A stretch of DNA of 64,000 bases. Source: Vibrio owensii CAIM 1854 = LMG 25443. Lineage in GTDB: Bacteria; Pseudomonadota; Gammaproteobacteria; Enterobacterales; Vibrionaceae. The position numbers were made by a program, and so were the translations under genes. Positions 55,267-63,028 of this stretch are shown in pieces (position 1 is the first letter of the stretch; each line of letters opens with the position of its first letter). Location: positions 1 to 64,000 of the forward strand of contig NZ_JPRD01000023.1 of NCBI RefSeq assembly GCF_000817815.1, given 5' to 3'. Below the pieces are notes generated by a model that was given only the letters and a program-made list of their open reading frames with translations, made no database searches and had not been told where the DNA came from.

Positions 55267-56358
55267 TCAACCAAGCGCTGGGTAATCTGTATAGCCGTGT
55301 TCACTGCCACCAAATAGTGTCGAGCCATCCAGTTCAGCCAGAGGTTGTTGGTGCTGTAAGCGCGCCACCAAATCTGGGTTAGACACAAACGGGCGTCCAA
55401 ATGCCACCAAATCCGCATAGCCTTTCTCAAGTACCTCGTCAGCACGCTCTTGGGTGTAACTGCCAGCGACGATAATCGTGTTGGTGAAGTATTCGCGCAG
55501 TTCGGTGCGGAAGCTTTCTGGAATCACTGGTGCGTCGTCCCAATCCGCTTCAGACAGGTGCAAGTACGCAATATCACGAGCTTGAAGTTGTTTCGATGCA
55601 TCGAGAATGGTCGGAACAATGTCAGGGCAGTTCATGTCCTTGAAAGTGATAAATGGCGCGAGTCGTACTCCTACTTTGTTGGCACCAATGGCTTCGCTCA
55701 CCGCATCGACCACTTCTAACAAAAAGCGAAGTCGGTTTTCGCGAGTACCGCCGTAGTTGTCGGTTCTGTGGTTTGAATTGGTACGCAGGAACTGGTCAAT
55801 CAGGTAGCCATTACCGCCGTGAATTTCTACTCCATCGAAGCCTGCTTCAATCGCACGTTTCGCGGCATAGGCAAAATCACTCACAACGCGGTCAATATCG
55901 GCTTGAGTCATGGCTCGGGGCTCTACACAATCGACCATGTTGCCATTGCCTTGTTCGTCGGCAATCCACACTTGGGTTTCTACTGGCTTTAGTGCCGATG
56001 GAGCAATAGGCTGTTCGCCTTTTTGGAATGTCGGGTGTGATACGCGACCAACGTGCCATAACTGGCAAAACATCGCTGCGCCTTGCTCTTTCGCTGCTTG
56101 AGTGACGGTTTTCCAGCCTGCCACTTGTTCATCAGTGTAGACGCCTGGTGTGAACGAGTAACCTTGCGAATCGTCTGAAATCTGGGTGGCTTCAGAGATG
56201 ATTAAGCCTGCGCTAGCGCGCTGCTTGTAGTAAGTCGCCATCATTTGGTTCGGAATGTTTTCCGGTTGGCTGGTGCGCGCTCGGGTCATTGGTGCCATGA
56301 CTACACGGTTTTGTAGATCCAGTTGTTTTAGCTGTGCTGGTTCAAATAGCTTGCTCAT
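55267..56358 (-). CDS. Old Yellow Enzyme-type ene-reductase
   Basis: A 363-residue FMN-dependent oxidoreductase (NemA/OYE family) that reduces activated alkenes, nitro compounds or quinones with NAD(P)H. It has MAPMTRARTSQPENIP near the start, the substrate-binding His/Asn pair in IHGGNGYLIDQFL, and SNHRTDNYGGTRENR. The C-terminal DLVAFGRPFVSNPDL is the FMN phosphate region. GGAG precedes the ATG, 10 bases after the Grx2-type stop, so it is co-transcribed. Last gene of the SDR-MFS-Grx2-OYE operon. Confidence 0.94.
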   Translation of the reverse strand: MSKLFEPAQLKQLDLQNRVVMAPMTRARTSQPENIPNQMMATYYKQRASAGLIISEATQISDDSQGYSFTPGVYTDEQVAGWKTVTQAAKEQGAAMFCQLWHVGRVSHPTFQKGEQPIAPSALKPVETQVWIADEQGNGNMVDCVEPRAMTQADIDRVVSDFAYAAKRAIEAGFDGVEIHGGNGYLIDQFLRTNSNHRTDNYGGTRENRLRFLLEVVDAVSEAIGANKVGVRLAPFITFKDMNCPDIVPTILDASKQLQARDIAYLHLSEADWDDAPVIPESFRTELREYFTNTIIVAGSYTQERADEVLEKGYADLVAFGRPFVSNPDLVARLQHQQPLAELDGSTLFGGSEHGYTDYPALG

Positions 56359-56368
56359 GATCGACTCC

Positions 56369-56998
56369 TTACTTAAGTAGTGGTACTTGGGTTTTGTTGC
56401 TTACCGATTCCATCCAATCTTTCACGATGTTGTCCCATTGGATTTCTGTGGCACTGAAGAACCCGCGCAAAATAGAAAATAAGATCGCTTCGTCTACCAA
56501 CGTCACATGCTGGTATGAATCGAGATTCAACACACTTTTCGCACGTTCAATGAGCGCTTCGACCTCTTTGGCAATGTTTGGTGTGTCTTGCAAAAGTGCA
56601 TCAAAATTGAGTGCATCCGTTTCCTTTTTTGCGCGCCAAGCGAGCTGTGCAGACTGAGTGGCAAACTCTGGTAAATCCATGTTTGACCAACGTGGGTAAC
56701 CCACTTTTTGCAGTGGAAGAAACGCAATTTTTTGCCAATCCAGCGCTTGTTGAGATGGTTGGCTTGTTTCACTTGATGTAGCCAGCTCAAGGAAGTAAGC
56801 GATGATATCTAGGCTTTCTGCCATCGCTCCACCGTTGTCTTTGATAAGAAGTGGTACTTGTTTGGTTCCAATCAGGTCTGTTGTGGTTTTGTCGTCGTCA
56901 TAAGCAATATTGATGACGTCGAGTTGGATATTCAGCATGCCAGCAACGTAGCGGACGCGAGCACTGAATGGGCAATGTTCGTAAATGTAGAGTTTCAT
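56369..56998 (-). CDS. Glutaredoxin 2-type protein with CPFS site
   Basis: A 209-residue protein with the E. coli Grx2/GrxB layout: an N-terminal thioredoxin-like domain (MKLYIYEHCPFSARVR, TKQVPLLIKDNGGAMAESLDI) and an all-helical C-terminal domain. The active site is CPFS (Cys9, Ser12) instead of CPYC, so the second redox Cys is missing and only monothiol, glutathione-S-transferase-like or deglutathionylation chemistry is expected. AGGA precedes the ATG. Second-to-last gene in the OYE operon. Confidence 0.88.
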   Translation of the reverse strand: MKLYIYEHCPFSARVRYVAGMLNIQLDVINIAYDDDKTTTDLIGTKQVPLLIKDNGGAMAESLDIIAYFLELATSSETSQPSQQALDWQKIAFLPLQKVGYPRWSNMDLPEFATQSAQLAWRAKKETDALNFDALLQDTPNIAKEVEALIERAKSVLNLDSYQHVTLVDEAILFSILRGFFSATEIQWDNIVKDWMESVSNKTQVPLLK

Positions 56999-57022
56999 AG
57001 TGTTTTCCTAGTGATTTAATTG

Positions 57023-57063
57023 GGTAGCCCCGCTTTTTCGGGAGGCGTTAAGTTAGGGCTACC
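57023..57063 (-). other. Intercistronic hairpin between MFS and Grx2 genes
   Basis: GGTAGCCC / GGGCTACC forms an 8-base perfect stem around an inner CCCG / CGGG hairpin. It lies between co-oriented genes and may affect relative expression. Confidence 0.5.
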
Positions 57064-57076
57064 AGTAGGGATGAAA

Positions 57077-58264
57077 TTAGTTGTTGAGGCTTGGTGTTAG
57101 CTCAGTTTGTTTGCTTTCTTTGCGGTTCGCCTTGGCGATGAATAACAAACCAATCAGTGGAACAATGATGGCTGCGTAAGGGATCATGCCAGCGCCCATT
57201 TGGCTATCGAGCACCATGCCGCCTAAGAAGCCGCCAAAGGCATTGGCTAAGTTGAACGCAGAGATGTTTGCTGTCGCTGCTAACTCTTGACCTTCACCGC
57301 CGTGGTTCATTACTCGTAGCTGCATTGCTGGCACGTTAGCGAATGACGCAATACCAAATACAAAGGCGGTGGCAATAAACAGAACTTTGCTGTCGACAGT
57401 TAGGCCGACCAGTACCAGTGACACAATCATCGCGATAGCCCAGAACATGGACGCTTTTTGTAGGTTTTTATCTGATGAACGACCACCCATGGTGTTGCCG
57501 ACAATCAGACCGACACCAACGATAACCAAAATCCAAGTCACGGCACTTTCACCAAAGCCAGTGATGTGCATGGCGATAGGGGCGATGTAGCCATACAAAG
57601 TCATAAACCCCGACCAAGCAAATACGGTGATCGCAAGGCTGATAAGTAGCATTGGTTTTTTGAACGCAGCCAATTGCGCTTTGACATCTTTTGCTTCGCC
57701 ATGACCAGTTGATTTGATCACTGAAGTGATGAAGAACAGAGCCACTAAACCAAAAGCGGCAACGGTTAAGAAAGTGGTGTGCCAGCCGAATTGCAAGCCA
57801 ATCCAAGTACCGCCAGGCACACCTAAAACGTTAGCCAGTGTTAGGCCTGCGAACATCTGTCCGACCGCACGACCTGCCATTTTTTCTGAAACCAAATTGG
57901 TCGCGACCACGGCTCCGATGCCGTAGAAAGGACCTTGAACCAAGCCTGTGATCACTCGGCTGACCATCAACACAAAGTAGTTCGGTGCGAAAGCGGACAA
58001 TACGTTGCCGAGAATAAACAGCACCATTAGTCCAGCCAGTACGGCTTTCTTGTTAAAGCGCGCCAAGTAAATCGTAAGTAATGGGCCGCCAAACACAATG
58101 GCAAGCGCGTAGGCACTGATTAGATAACCCGCTTGCCCTTCCGTGATGGACAAAGAGTTGGCGACTTGAGGAAGGATTCCTGCAATAACAAATTCCGCGG
58201 TACCGATAGCAAAAGCTGCAAGCGTTAGGATCCATACCTGCAGCGGCATTTTTTCTTTATTCAT
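57077..58264 (-). CDS. MFS drug/sugar efflux transporter (AraJ/YdhP-like)
   Basis: A 395-residue inner-membrane transporter with twelve hydrophobic segments. It begins MPLQVWILTLAAFAIGTAEFVIAGILPQVA, the signature of the arabinose-efflux/DHA1 branch, and has the motif-A-type ARFNKKAVLAG segment between TM2 and TM3 and GVPGGTWIG (motif C) in TM5. It sits between the SDR gene (99 bases upstream) and Grx2-type gene (78 bases downstream), so it probably exports a compound related to the operon's substrate. Confidence 0.92.
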   Translation of the reverse strand: MNKEKMPLQVWILTLAAFAIGTAEFVIAGILPQVANSLSITEGQAGYLISAYALAIVFGGPLLTIYLARFNKKAVLAGLMVLFILGNVLSAFAPNYFVLMVSRVITGLVQGPFYGIGAVVATNLVSEKMAGRAVGQMFAGLTLANVLGVPGGTWIGLQFGWHTTFLTVAAFGLVALFFITSVIKSTGHGEAKDVKAQLAAFKKPMLLISLAITVFAWSGFMTLYGYIAPIAMHITGFGESAVTWILVIVGVGLIVGNTMGGRSSDKNLQKASMFWAIAMIVSLVLVGLTVDSKVLFIATAFVFGIASFANVPAMQLRVMNHGGEGQELAATANISAFNLANAFGGFLGGMVLDSQMGAGMIPYAAIIVPLIGLLFIAKANRKESKQTELTPSLNN

Positions 58265-58300
58265 GGGGGAGTCTCTTTTTTTATTTCGTTTGAACCCATT

Positions 58301-58329
58301 GGTGCCATGCTTTTTCTTGCTCTGGCACC
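58301..58329 (-). other. Intercistronic hairpin between SDR and MFS genes
   Basis: GGTGCCA / TGGCACC is a perfect 7-base stem with a 15-base loop, in the gap between the two co-oriented genes. No good U-tract on the minus strand, so it is more likely an mRNA-processing or partial attenuation element. Confidence 0.4.
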
Positions 58330-58363
58330 TTGTTTTTATTTGCGGTTAGCTAAGCGGGTGTTG

Positions 58364-59032
58364 TTAGCCAAGCAGTGCGCCACCATCAACATCAATCACG
58401 GCGCCGGTCATATAGCTGTTTTCAATCAGAAGTCGGTAAGCTTTTGCAACGTCACTGGCTTCGCCAATTTTGCCTACGGGCAAGCTATTTTGTGTGCGTT
58501 TGTACATGGCATTTCTGTCGTCTTCGTTCATGCCTTGATACGCCTCAGTTTTGGTCAACCCTGGGCTGACTGCATTCACTCTGATTGGAGCCAATTCTTT
58601 CGCCAGTACTTTCGTGGTCGCTTCAATGGCCGCGTTGATGGCAGTTTTGACGTAGGTTTTAGCAACAACTTTGCGCGATAACATGCCAGACGTTAGCGTA
58701 ATTGAGCCGCCTTTCTTGATGTAGCGTGCGCCATGTTTCGCCGCGTTGATTGCGCCCCAAAACTTGGTATCAAAAGCGTATTTTGCTTGGGAAACTTCCA
58801 CGTCTACGACTTTGCCTGCCGGAGCATAAGAGCCAGCTGTGACGATCAGGTGGTCAAAAGCACCAATGGTTTCGAAGTAGTGGTAAACCGACTGTTCATC
58901 GCTGATGTCTAACCCTGTTTTTCGGCTTGCTACGTGGACAACCGCATTGTCGTTTGCAAGTTGTTGGCTAAGTTCAGCACCAATACCTGATGTGCCACCT
59001 AGTACTACATAGACAGTTTTTTCTGTTTTCAT
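58364..59032 (-). CDS. Short-chain dehydrogenase-like protein lacking the YxxxK pair
   Basis: A 222-residue Rossmann protein. The nucleotide-binding motif VLGGTSGIGAELSQ and ITLTSG (Ser115) are typical of classical SDRs, as are VNAVSPGLTKTEA and TGAVIDVDGG. Aligning on the following AAIEATTKVLAKEL helix, the catalytic Tyr and Lys positions are Lys129 and Asn133 (KTAIN), so the usual proton relay is missing. ATG at 59032 has GGAG 9 bases upstream. It is the first gene of the operon. It may be a non-canonical reductase or a binding protein. Confidence 0.85.
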   Translation of the reverse strand: MKTEKTVYVVLGGTSGIGAELSQQLANDNAVVHVASRKTGLDISDEQSVYHYFETIGAFDHLIVTAGSYAPAGKVVDVEVSQAKYAFDTKFWGAINAAKHGARYIKKGGSITLTSGMLSRKVVAKTYVKTAINAAIEATTKVLAKELAPIRVNAVSPGLTKTEAYQGMNEDDRNAMYKRTQNSLPVGKIGEASDVAKAYRLLIENSYMTGAVIDVDGGALLG

Positions 59033-59153
59033 GATTTGTTTCTCCAATCTCGTTTCGTTGGAGCCAGTATATTGATTGGAAGAAATTTGATAATTGGGTA
59101 ATATTTGAATTGATTATTCAGTTCAGTCGAATAATAAGGTTTTAGGAGGGAAT

Positions 59154-60077
59154 GTGGACAAGTTTTCGGATATGACGCTGTTTGTCAGCATAGTGAAGAA
59201 CCAAGGGTTGGCGGCGGCTGGTCGAGAGCTCGGTTTATCGCCAGCAACAGTAACGGCAAGATTGCAGTCGCTGGAAGACCGTTATGGGGTGAAATTACTT
59301 AATCGCAGTACAAGACATATTTCACTGACGGACTCTGGTGCGATGTACCATCAGGCATGCTTAGAAATCATCGACAGCGTTAAAGAGACGGAGAACTTAC
59401 TCCAAACTGGCATCAAAGAAGTGCGCGGCACACTTAAAATCTCGGCTCCTCGCGATATTGGTAAGCAATACATTTCGCCAATACTGTCGGAATTTAGTCA
59501 GCTCTATCCCGACGTGATCCCTTATCTGTATTTGAACGATAACTTATCCAATTTGGCTGAATCCGGTTTGGACATCGTCATCCGATATGGGGAGCTAGCC
59601 GACAGCAACCTTATCTCTCGCAAACTGGCGTCCAGTCGCCGAGTGCTTTGCGCTTCTCCTCAGTATTTGGCAAAGAAAGGCACGCCGATCACGCCACAAG
59701 ATTTAGCACATCACGATTGTTTAGCCATGGTTCGCAGCAATGAAGAGTTGAAAACGTGGCACTTTCAAGATGAAGAGCAGCACAATGTTGTTACTGTCGT
59801 ACCGAAGCGTTTTTCTGATGATGGTGAAGTGATTCGTCAGTGGGCGTTAGATGGCGCGGGTATTGCGTTGAAATCGATTCTCGATGTACAAGAGGACATC
59901 AAACAGCAGCGTTTAGTGACGGTGTTAAATGGCTACATGAAGAACTTCAACGCATCAACCTCTTCTGCAGGCGCAGATTTGAACGTGATTTACCTGAGCC
60001 GCCAGTATCAACCCAAGCGACTTCGTTTGTTTTTGGACTTCTTGATTGAGCGTTTTCATAGCCAGTTTCCGGAATAA
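59154..60077 (+). CDS. LysR-family regulator of the OYE operon
   Basis: A 307-residue LysR protein: FSDMTLFVSIVKNQGLAAAG, SPATVTARLQSLEDR, NRSTRHISLTDSG, then an effector domain. It starts at GTG with a strong GGAGGG upstream. The 121-base spacer to the divergent SDR gene is the usual LysR-control arrangement, so it probably switches on the SDR-MFS-Grx2-OYE operon in response to a reactive or toxic compound. Confidence 0.88.
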   Translation: MDKFSDMTLFVSIVKNQGLAAAGRELGLSPATVTARLQSLEDRYGVKLLNRSTRHISLTDSGAMYHQACLEIIDSVKETENLLQTGIKEVRGTLKISAPRDIGKQYISPILSEFSQLYPDVIPYLYLNDNLSNLAESGLDIVIRYGELADSNLISRKLASSRRVLCASPQYLAKKGTPITPQDLAHHDCLAMVRSNEELKTWHFQDEEQHNVVTVVPKRFSDDGEVIRQWALDGAGIALKSILDVQEDIKQQRLVTVLNGYMKNFNASTSSAGADLNVIYLSRQYQPKRLRLFLDFLIERFHSQFPE

Positions 60078-60084
60078 GCAAGAC

Positions 60085-60627
60085 TTAGACGGCAACCTGT
60101 AATTGAGGCCATGTGATTAGCCAGTTTTTGGATTCTACCCGAGATTGAAACAGCATTAACGTTCGCTTGGGATTGTAAGTAATCAGACCTTCAAACAAAG
60201 ACTCAAATCCGAACGCTGAAATGCAGTCTATCTGGTTCTTTTCGTTCAATCTGGCAGCGACCGCTGTCTCTTTTTCTGGCCAGTAACTCATTGCATCTAA
60301 GGTGCTTTGGTAAGGATTATCACCATTCCTTAGGTGCATGTTTGCTTGATTGCGCACTTGCCAGTTGAACTCTGGCATCAAGGCGTTTAGCTGCGTTTCG
60401 TATTTGAGGTAGGCTTGTTCGTCCAACTCATCCGGATCGAAATAAACAACATCAAGATCGTTTAATGGTGTTGGATTTTGCTTTAGATGAAGGTGATCCC
60501 AAACTAGGTTTCGCACAAAGCCTGCAGCAATGTAGCAATCCGGTAAAGCCAGTGTTCGAACACACTCCAAGGCTTGAATGCGAAGTGGCTCTTCTGCCAA
60601 CAACTGGGCAAGTTTTTCTTCAAGCAT
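60085..60627 (-). CDS. Nucleotidyltransferase-fold protein (PF06042 type)
   Basis: A 180-residue protein with the nucleotidyltransferase-fold signature: IAAGFVRNLVWDHL (GxxR) and LNDLDVVYFDPDE (DxD) near residues 33-70. I recall this as the DUF925/PF06042 group. Its targets are unknown. It follows the YjbR-type gene by 5 bases and shares its transcript, with a very weak ribosome binding site of its own (GAAG). Confidence 0.83.
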   Translation of the reverse strand: MLEEKLAQLLAEEPLRIQALECVRTLALPDCYIAAGFVRNLVWDHLHLKQNPTPLNDLDVVYFDPDELDEQAYLKYETQLNALMPEFNWQVRNQANMHLRNGDNPYQSTLDAMSYWPEKETAVAARLNEKNQIDCISAFGFESLFEGLITYNPKRTLMLFQSRVESKNWLITWPQLQVAV

Positions 60628-60632
60628 CGGTA

Positions 60633-61007
60633 TTACTTCGCTGGTGGCAGTTCAATGCCCAATTCATCGCGTTTTCGCTTACTCAAGCCAAGTGCAACTA
60701 ATCGATAAGATTCTGATAAATAGTACTTTAGCTCTTCGTCTAGGCGTCCGGAGGTTTCCGTTTGCTGAATCCACTTCATACCTCTGTTTGCGAAATAAGG
60801 GGCAGGAATATAACCCTCATAATCACTTAAAAAATCGAAGTTTAAAGGAGAAGTCTTAAACGTAAAGGCAGGCTGCTTGTCTTTACTCCAGCCACCAATA
60901 GCAAATACCTTCCCACCGATTTTCCAAACGTGTGCATCCCCCCATTGAACAACATGGGAAGTGGCAGCGAATGAGCCGCAGAATTGATTAAATTCATCGT
61001 ATGTCAT
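60633..61007 (-). CDS. MmcQ/YjbR-family protein
   Basis: A 124-residue protein of the YjbR/CyaY-fold group: MTYDEFNQFCGSFAATSHVVQWGDAHVWKIGGKVFAIGGW, followed by KWIQQTETSGRLDEELKYYLSESYRLVALGL. The ATG at 61007 has AAGG 6 bases upstream and is chosen over an in-frame TTG at 61013. Possible DNA binding is a family annotation, not proven. First gene of a pair with the nucleotidyltransferase-type gene. Confidence 0.85.
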   Translation of the reverse strand: MTYDEFNQFCGSFAATSHVVQWGDAHVWKIGGKVFAIGGWSKDKQPAFTFKTSPLNFDFLSDYEGYIPAPYFANRGMKWIQQTETSGRLDEELKYYLSESYRLVALGLSKRKRDELGIELPPAK

Positions 61008-61162
61008 GGTCAACCTTAACTTATGAGAATTACGGTGTTGGCTAGGTTAGCACAGGTTGATTGGTCTTGATGTATCACGATTCATTGTAAAGCTTTAAAG
61101 GTTGGATTCTGTCTGAACTTTTTGCTTTAACTCAGGTAGAGTGAAATTTAAATAATTTTACA

Positions 61163-61399
61163 TTATAGATAATTTGAGTAATGTGAACTTTTCTCCTCGT
61201 AGGATTGGACTCCTATATCCTTTCTTACGTGATTGCTGAGGTCGTTAATGTAATACCTATCAATATTGGTTTTTTTAATTAAATTAAATTTATTCAATAG
61301 TATAAATGCTATTTTTCGAGTTTTTAACAATATGTTCTTCAATTGAATTTCCTTGTTCGACCATTTGATGTCAGTATTATCGAACCAACAAAGCTCCAT
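61163..61399 (-). CDS. DUF1127-like small protein in AT-rich DNA
   Basis: A 78-residue ORF. The C-terminal part INDLSNHVRKDIGV resembles the DUF1127 core (LSDRxLRDIGL), a small motif of bacterial RNA-binding or stress proteins. The N-terminal part is basic and unusual (NILLKTRKIAFILLNKFNLIKK). Surrounding DNA is much more AT-rich than neighbours. The start at 61399 has no clear ribosome binding site; the frame is open to 61447, overlapping the divergent lysR start, so the start is uncertain. Confidence 0.5.
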   Translation of the reverse strand: MELCWFDNTDIKWSNKEIQLKNILLKTRKIAFILLNKFNLIKKTNIDRYYINDLSNHVRKDIGVQSYEEKSSHYSNYL

Positions 61400-61439
61400 T
61401 ACGAACAACGATTTATTACAAGTATTATAAGTAGAGATT

Positions 61440-62333
61440 ATGGACAATAGACTTCGCTATCTTTCAGCGCTTCATTACTTTGAATCTGCAGCTCGACTAA
61501 AAAGCTACAGTAAAGCGGTTGAGGAACTTTGCATCACTCAGGCAGCGATAAGCCAAAAGTTGAGGCAGTTAGAACAACGTTTGAGTTGCAAGCTGTTCAT
61601 TCGACGTGGACGTGAAATGCACCTGACGGATAAAGGGCAAATTCTTCATCGACACGTTAATGATGGTTTCAAAAACATCATTACAGGCCTAAATCGAATT
61701 CAAAATGAACCGCTAGAAGGCGTGTTGAATGTTAGTGCTCCGCGTTCTTTTTCGACTCGTTGGCTAATGCCAAGGCTATGGAAATTTACAATGGAGTACC
61801 CGCATATTCCTATCAGAATGCAAAACCTCCACACCATGGATATCAGACACACTGAGACCGATGTACTAATTTGGCAAGGCGATGGAGATGCAACCGATTT
61901 AGGGTTGGAGCAAAAGACGTTATTTGAAGAAGAAATCTATCCTTACTGTTCTCCACAACTTGCTGAATCAATTAAGTTTACCCACCCTGAGCAGTTACAA
62001 CGTTGTTGGCTGATTGACTTTCACTCAGAGGCATTCAATTGGGAGCAGTGGTTTAAAGCTGCCAACGTTGATACTCAAAAAGACAGACTTCAGTGGATGG
62101 AGGTTGGCACCTTTGATATGGGAATCAATGCTGTGGTAGCTGGTCACGGGGCGTGCTTAGCAACAGATAGTGTTTGTGCCGACTTTATTGAAAGAGGGAT
62201 GCTAGTGAAACCTTTTGATATTGGTTTAAAGCCAGGTGTTCGTTACTCGGTAATTGATGACCCTTCGTCTTCGCGCTCTTTGCGTATCAGTGCTTTTAAA
62301 GCTTGGTTAATGAAAGAGCTTTCTTTTAAGTAA
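61440..62333 (+). CDS. LysR-family regulator (GcvA-like)
   Basis: A 297-residue LysR protein of the GcvA/AmpR branch: LRYLSALHYFESAARLKSYSKAVEELCITQAAISQKLRQLE, then the effector domain (FSTRWLMPRLWKF, ISLIDDPSSSRSLR region). The start ATG has a modest AGAG upstream. It is divergent from the DUF1127-like gene; GcvA-like LysR beside DUF1127 genes is a recurring arrangement in proteobacteria, so this may be a small two-gene unit. Targets unknown. Confidence 0.86.
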   Translation: MDNRLRYLSALHYFESAARLKSYSKAVEELCITQAAISQKLRQLEQRLSCKLFIRRGREMHLTDKGQILHRHVNDGFKNIITGLNRIQNEPLEGVLNVSAPRSFSTRWLMPRLWKFTMEYPHIPIRMQNLHTMDIRHTETDVLIWQGDGDATDLGLEQKTLFEEEIYPYCSPQLAESIKFTHPEQLQRCWLIDFHSEAFNWEQWFKAANVDTQKDRLQWMEVGTFDMGINAVVAGHGACLATDSVCADFIERGMLVKPFDIGLKPGVRYSVIDDPSSSRSLRISAFKAWLMKELSFK

Positions 62334-62429
62334 CTTGCTAGTTTTAAGTTTATTTTCATTGGGAATGATAAGGTCAAACGACGGGCTGTTTGAGATAACC
62401 CAACATGCCTTTGGGTGCTAGTTATTTGA

Positions 62430-62816
62430 TTAACTGAGCTGGCTTGTTACTTTAATGACTTGTTCTTTAAAGACGTCTTTGACTTTTTGATTGCTGCTCT
62501 TAGCTACGGATACCCACTGTAAGCCAGTTCCATCAACATGTTGGAATTCAATTTGTAGCTCGTATTTTTTTGTTGAATTGAGGGCAGCAATTATGCCCAC
62601 AACGAAGGCAAAAGGGGCGGTAAAAGCTCCAAGTGATTCAGGGCAAACCATCCAAACGACGCTTGAGACTATTGTTCCGATGCAAAGGATACGTAAGGCA
62701 TGGTCTTTAAATGTGTTCGTTTTTACACGTATTCCTTTTATCTTTTCCAAAAGATAATGATCTTGTTTAAAGGAAAACTGGGATTGCTTAATTTGAAAAT
62801 CTTGTGCAGAAATCAT
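62430..62816 (-). CDS. Small membrane protein, DUF6232-like
   Basis: A 128-residue protein: a polar N-terminal part, an adjacent pair of hydrophobic segments (HALRILCIGTIVSSVVWMVCP, LGAFTAPFAFVVGIIAALN), and a soluble C-terminal part with YELQIEF. The arrangement suggests the DUF6232 type, but I cannot be sure. The ATG at 62816 has AGAGG 8 bases upstream and is preferred over an in-frame GTG at 62825. Function unknown. Convergent with the GcvA-like gene. Confidence 0.6.
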   Translation of the reverse strand: MISAQDFQIKQSQFSFKQDHYLLEKIKGIRVKTNTFKDHALRILCIGTIVSSVVWMVCPESLGAFTAPFAFVVGIIAALNSTKKYELQIEFQHVDGTGLQWVSVAKSSNQKVKDVFKEQVIKVTSQLS

Positions 62817-62977
62817 TGACAACACCTCTCATCAGTTAAATGCATACATATGAATATCACTTCTAAAGTCTGATAATCAATTGTCTTGTGAATAATATAG
62901 AGGGGAAAGTCACAGGTTTTTATGATTTGAGGAAAGAAAGCGAAAAAGGTCGCGGTTTTCTCTAGATGGCAGATAAA

Positions 62978-63013
62978 ACAAAGCCGCTGAGATTGTCAGC
63001 GGCTTTGTCGTTT
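62978..63013 (-). terminator. Terminator of rhlE
   Basis: ACAAAGCCGCTGA / TCAGCGGCTTTGT is a perfect 13-base stem with a GATTG loop, and on the minus strand it is followed by TTTTAT, just beyond the helicase stop. Confidence 0.9.
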
Positions 63014-63028
63014 TAATTCGGTATCAAA

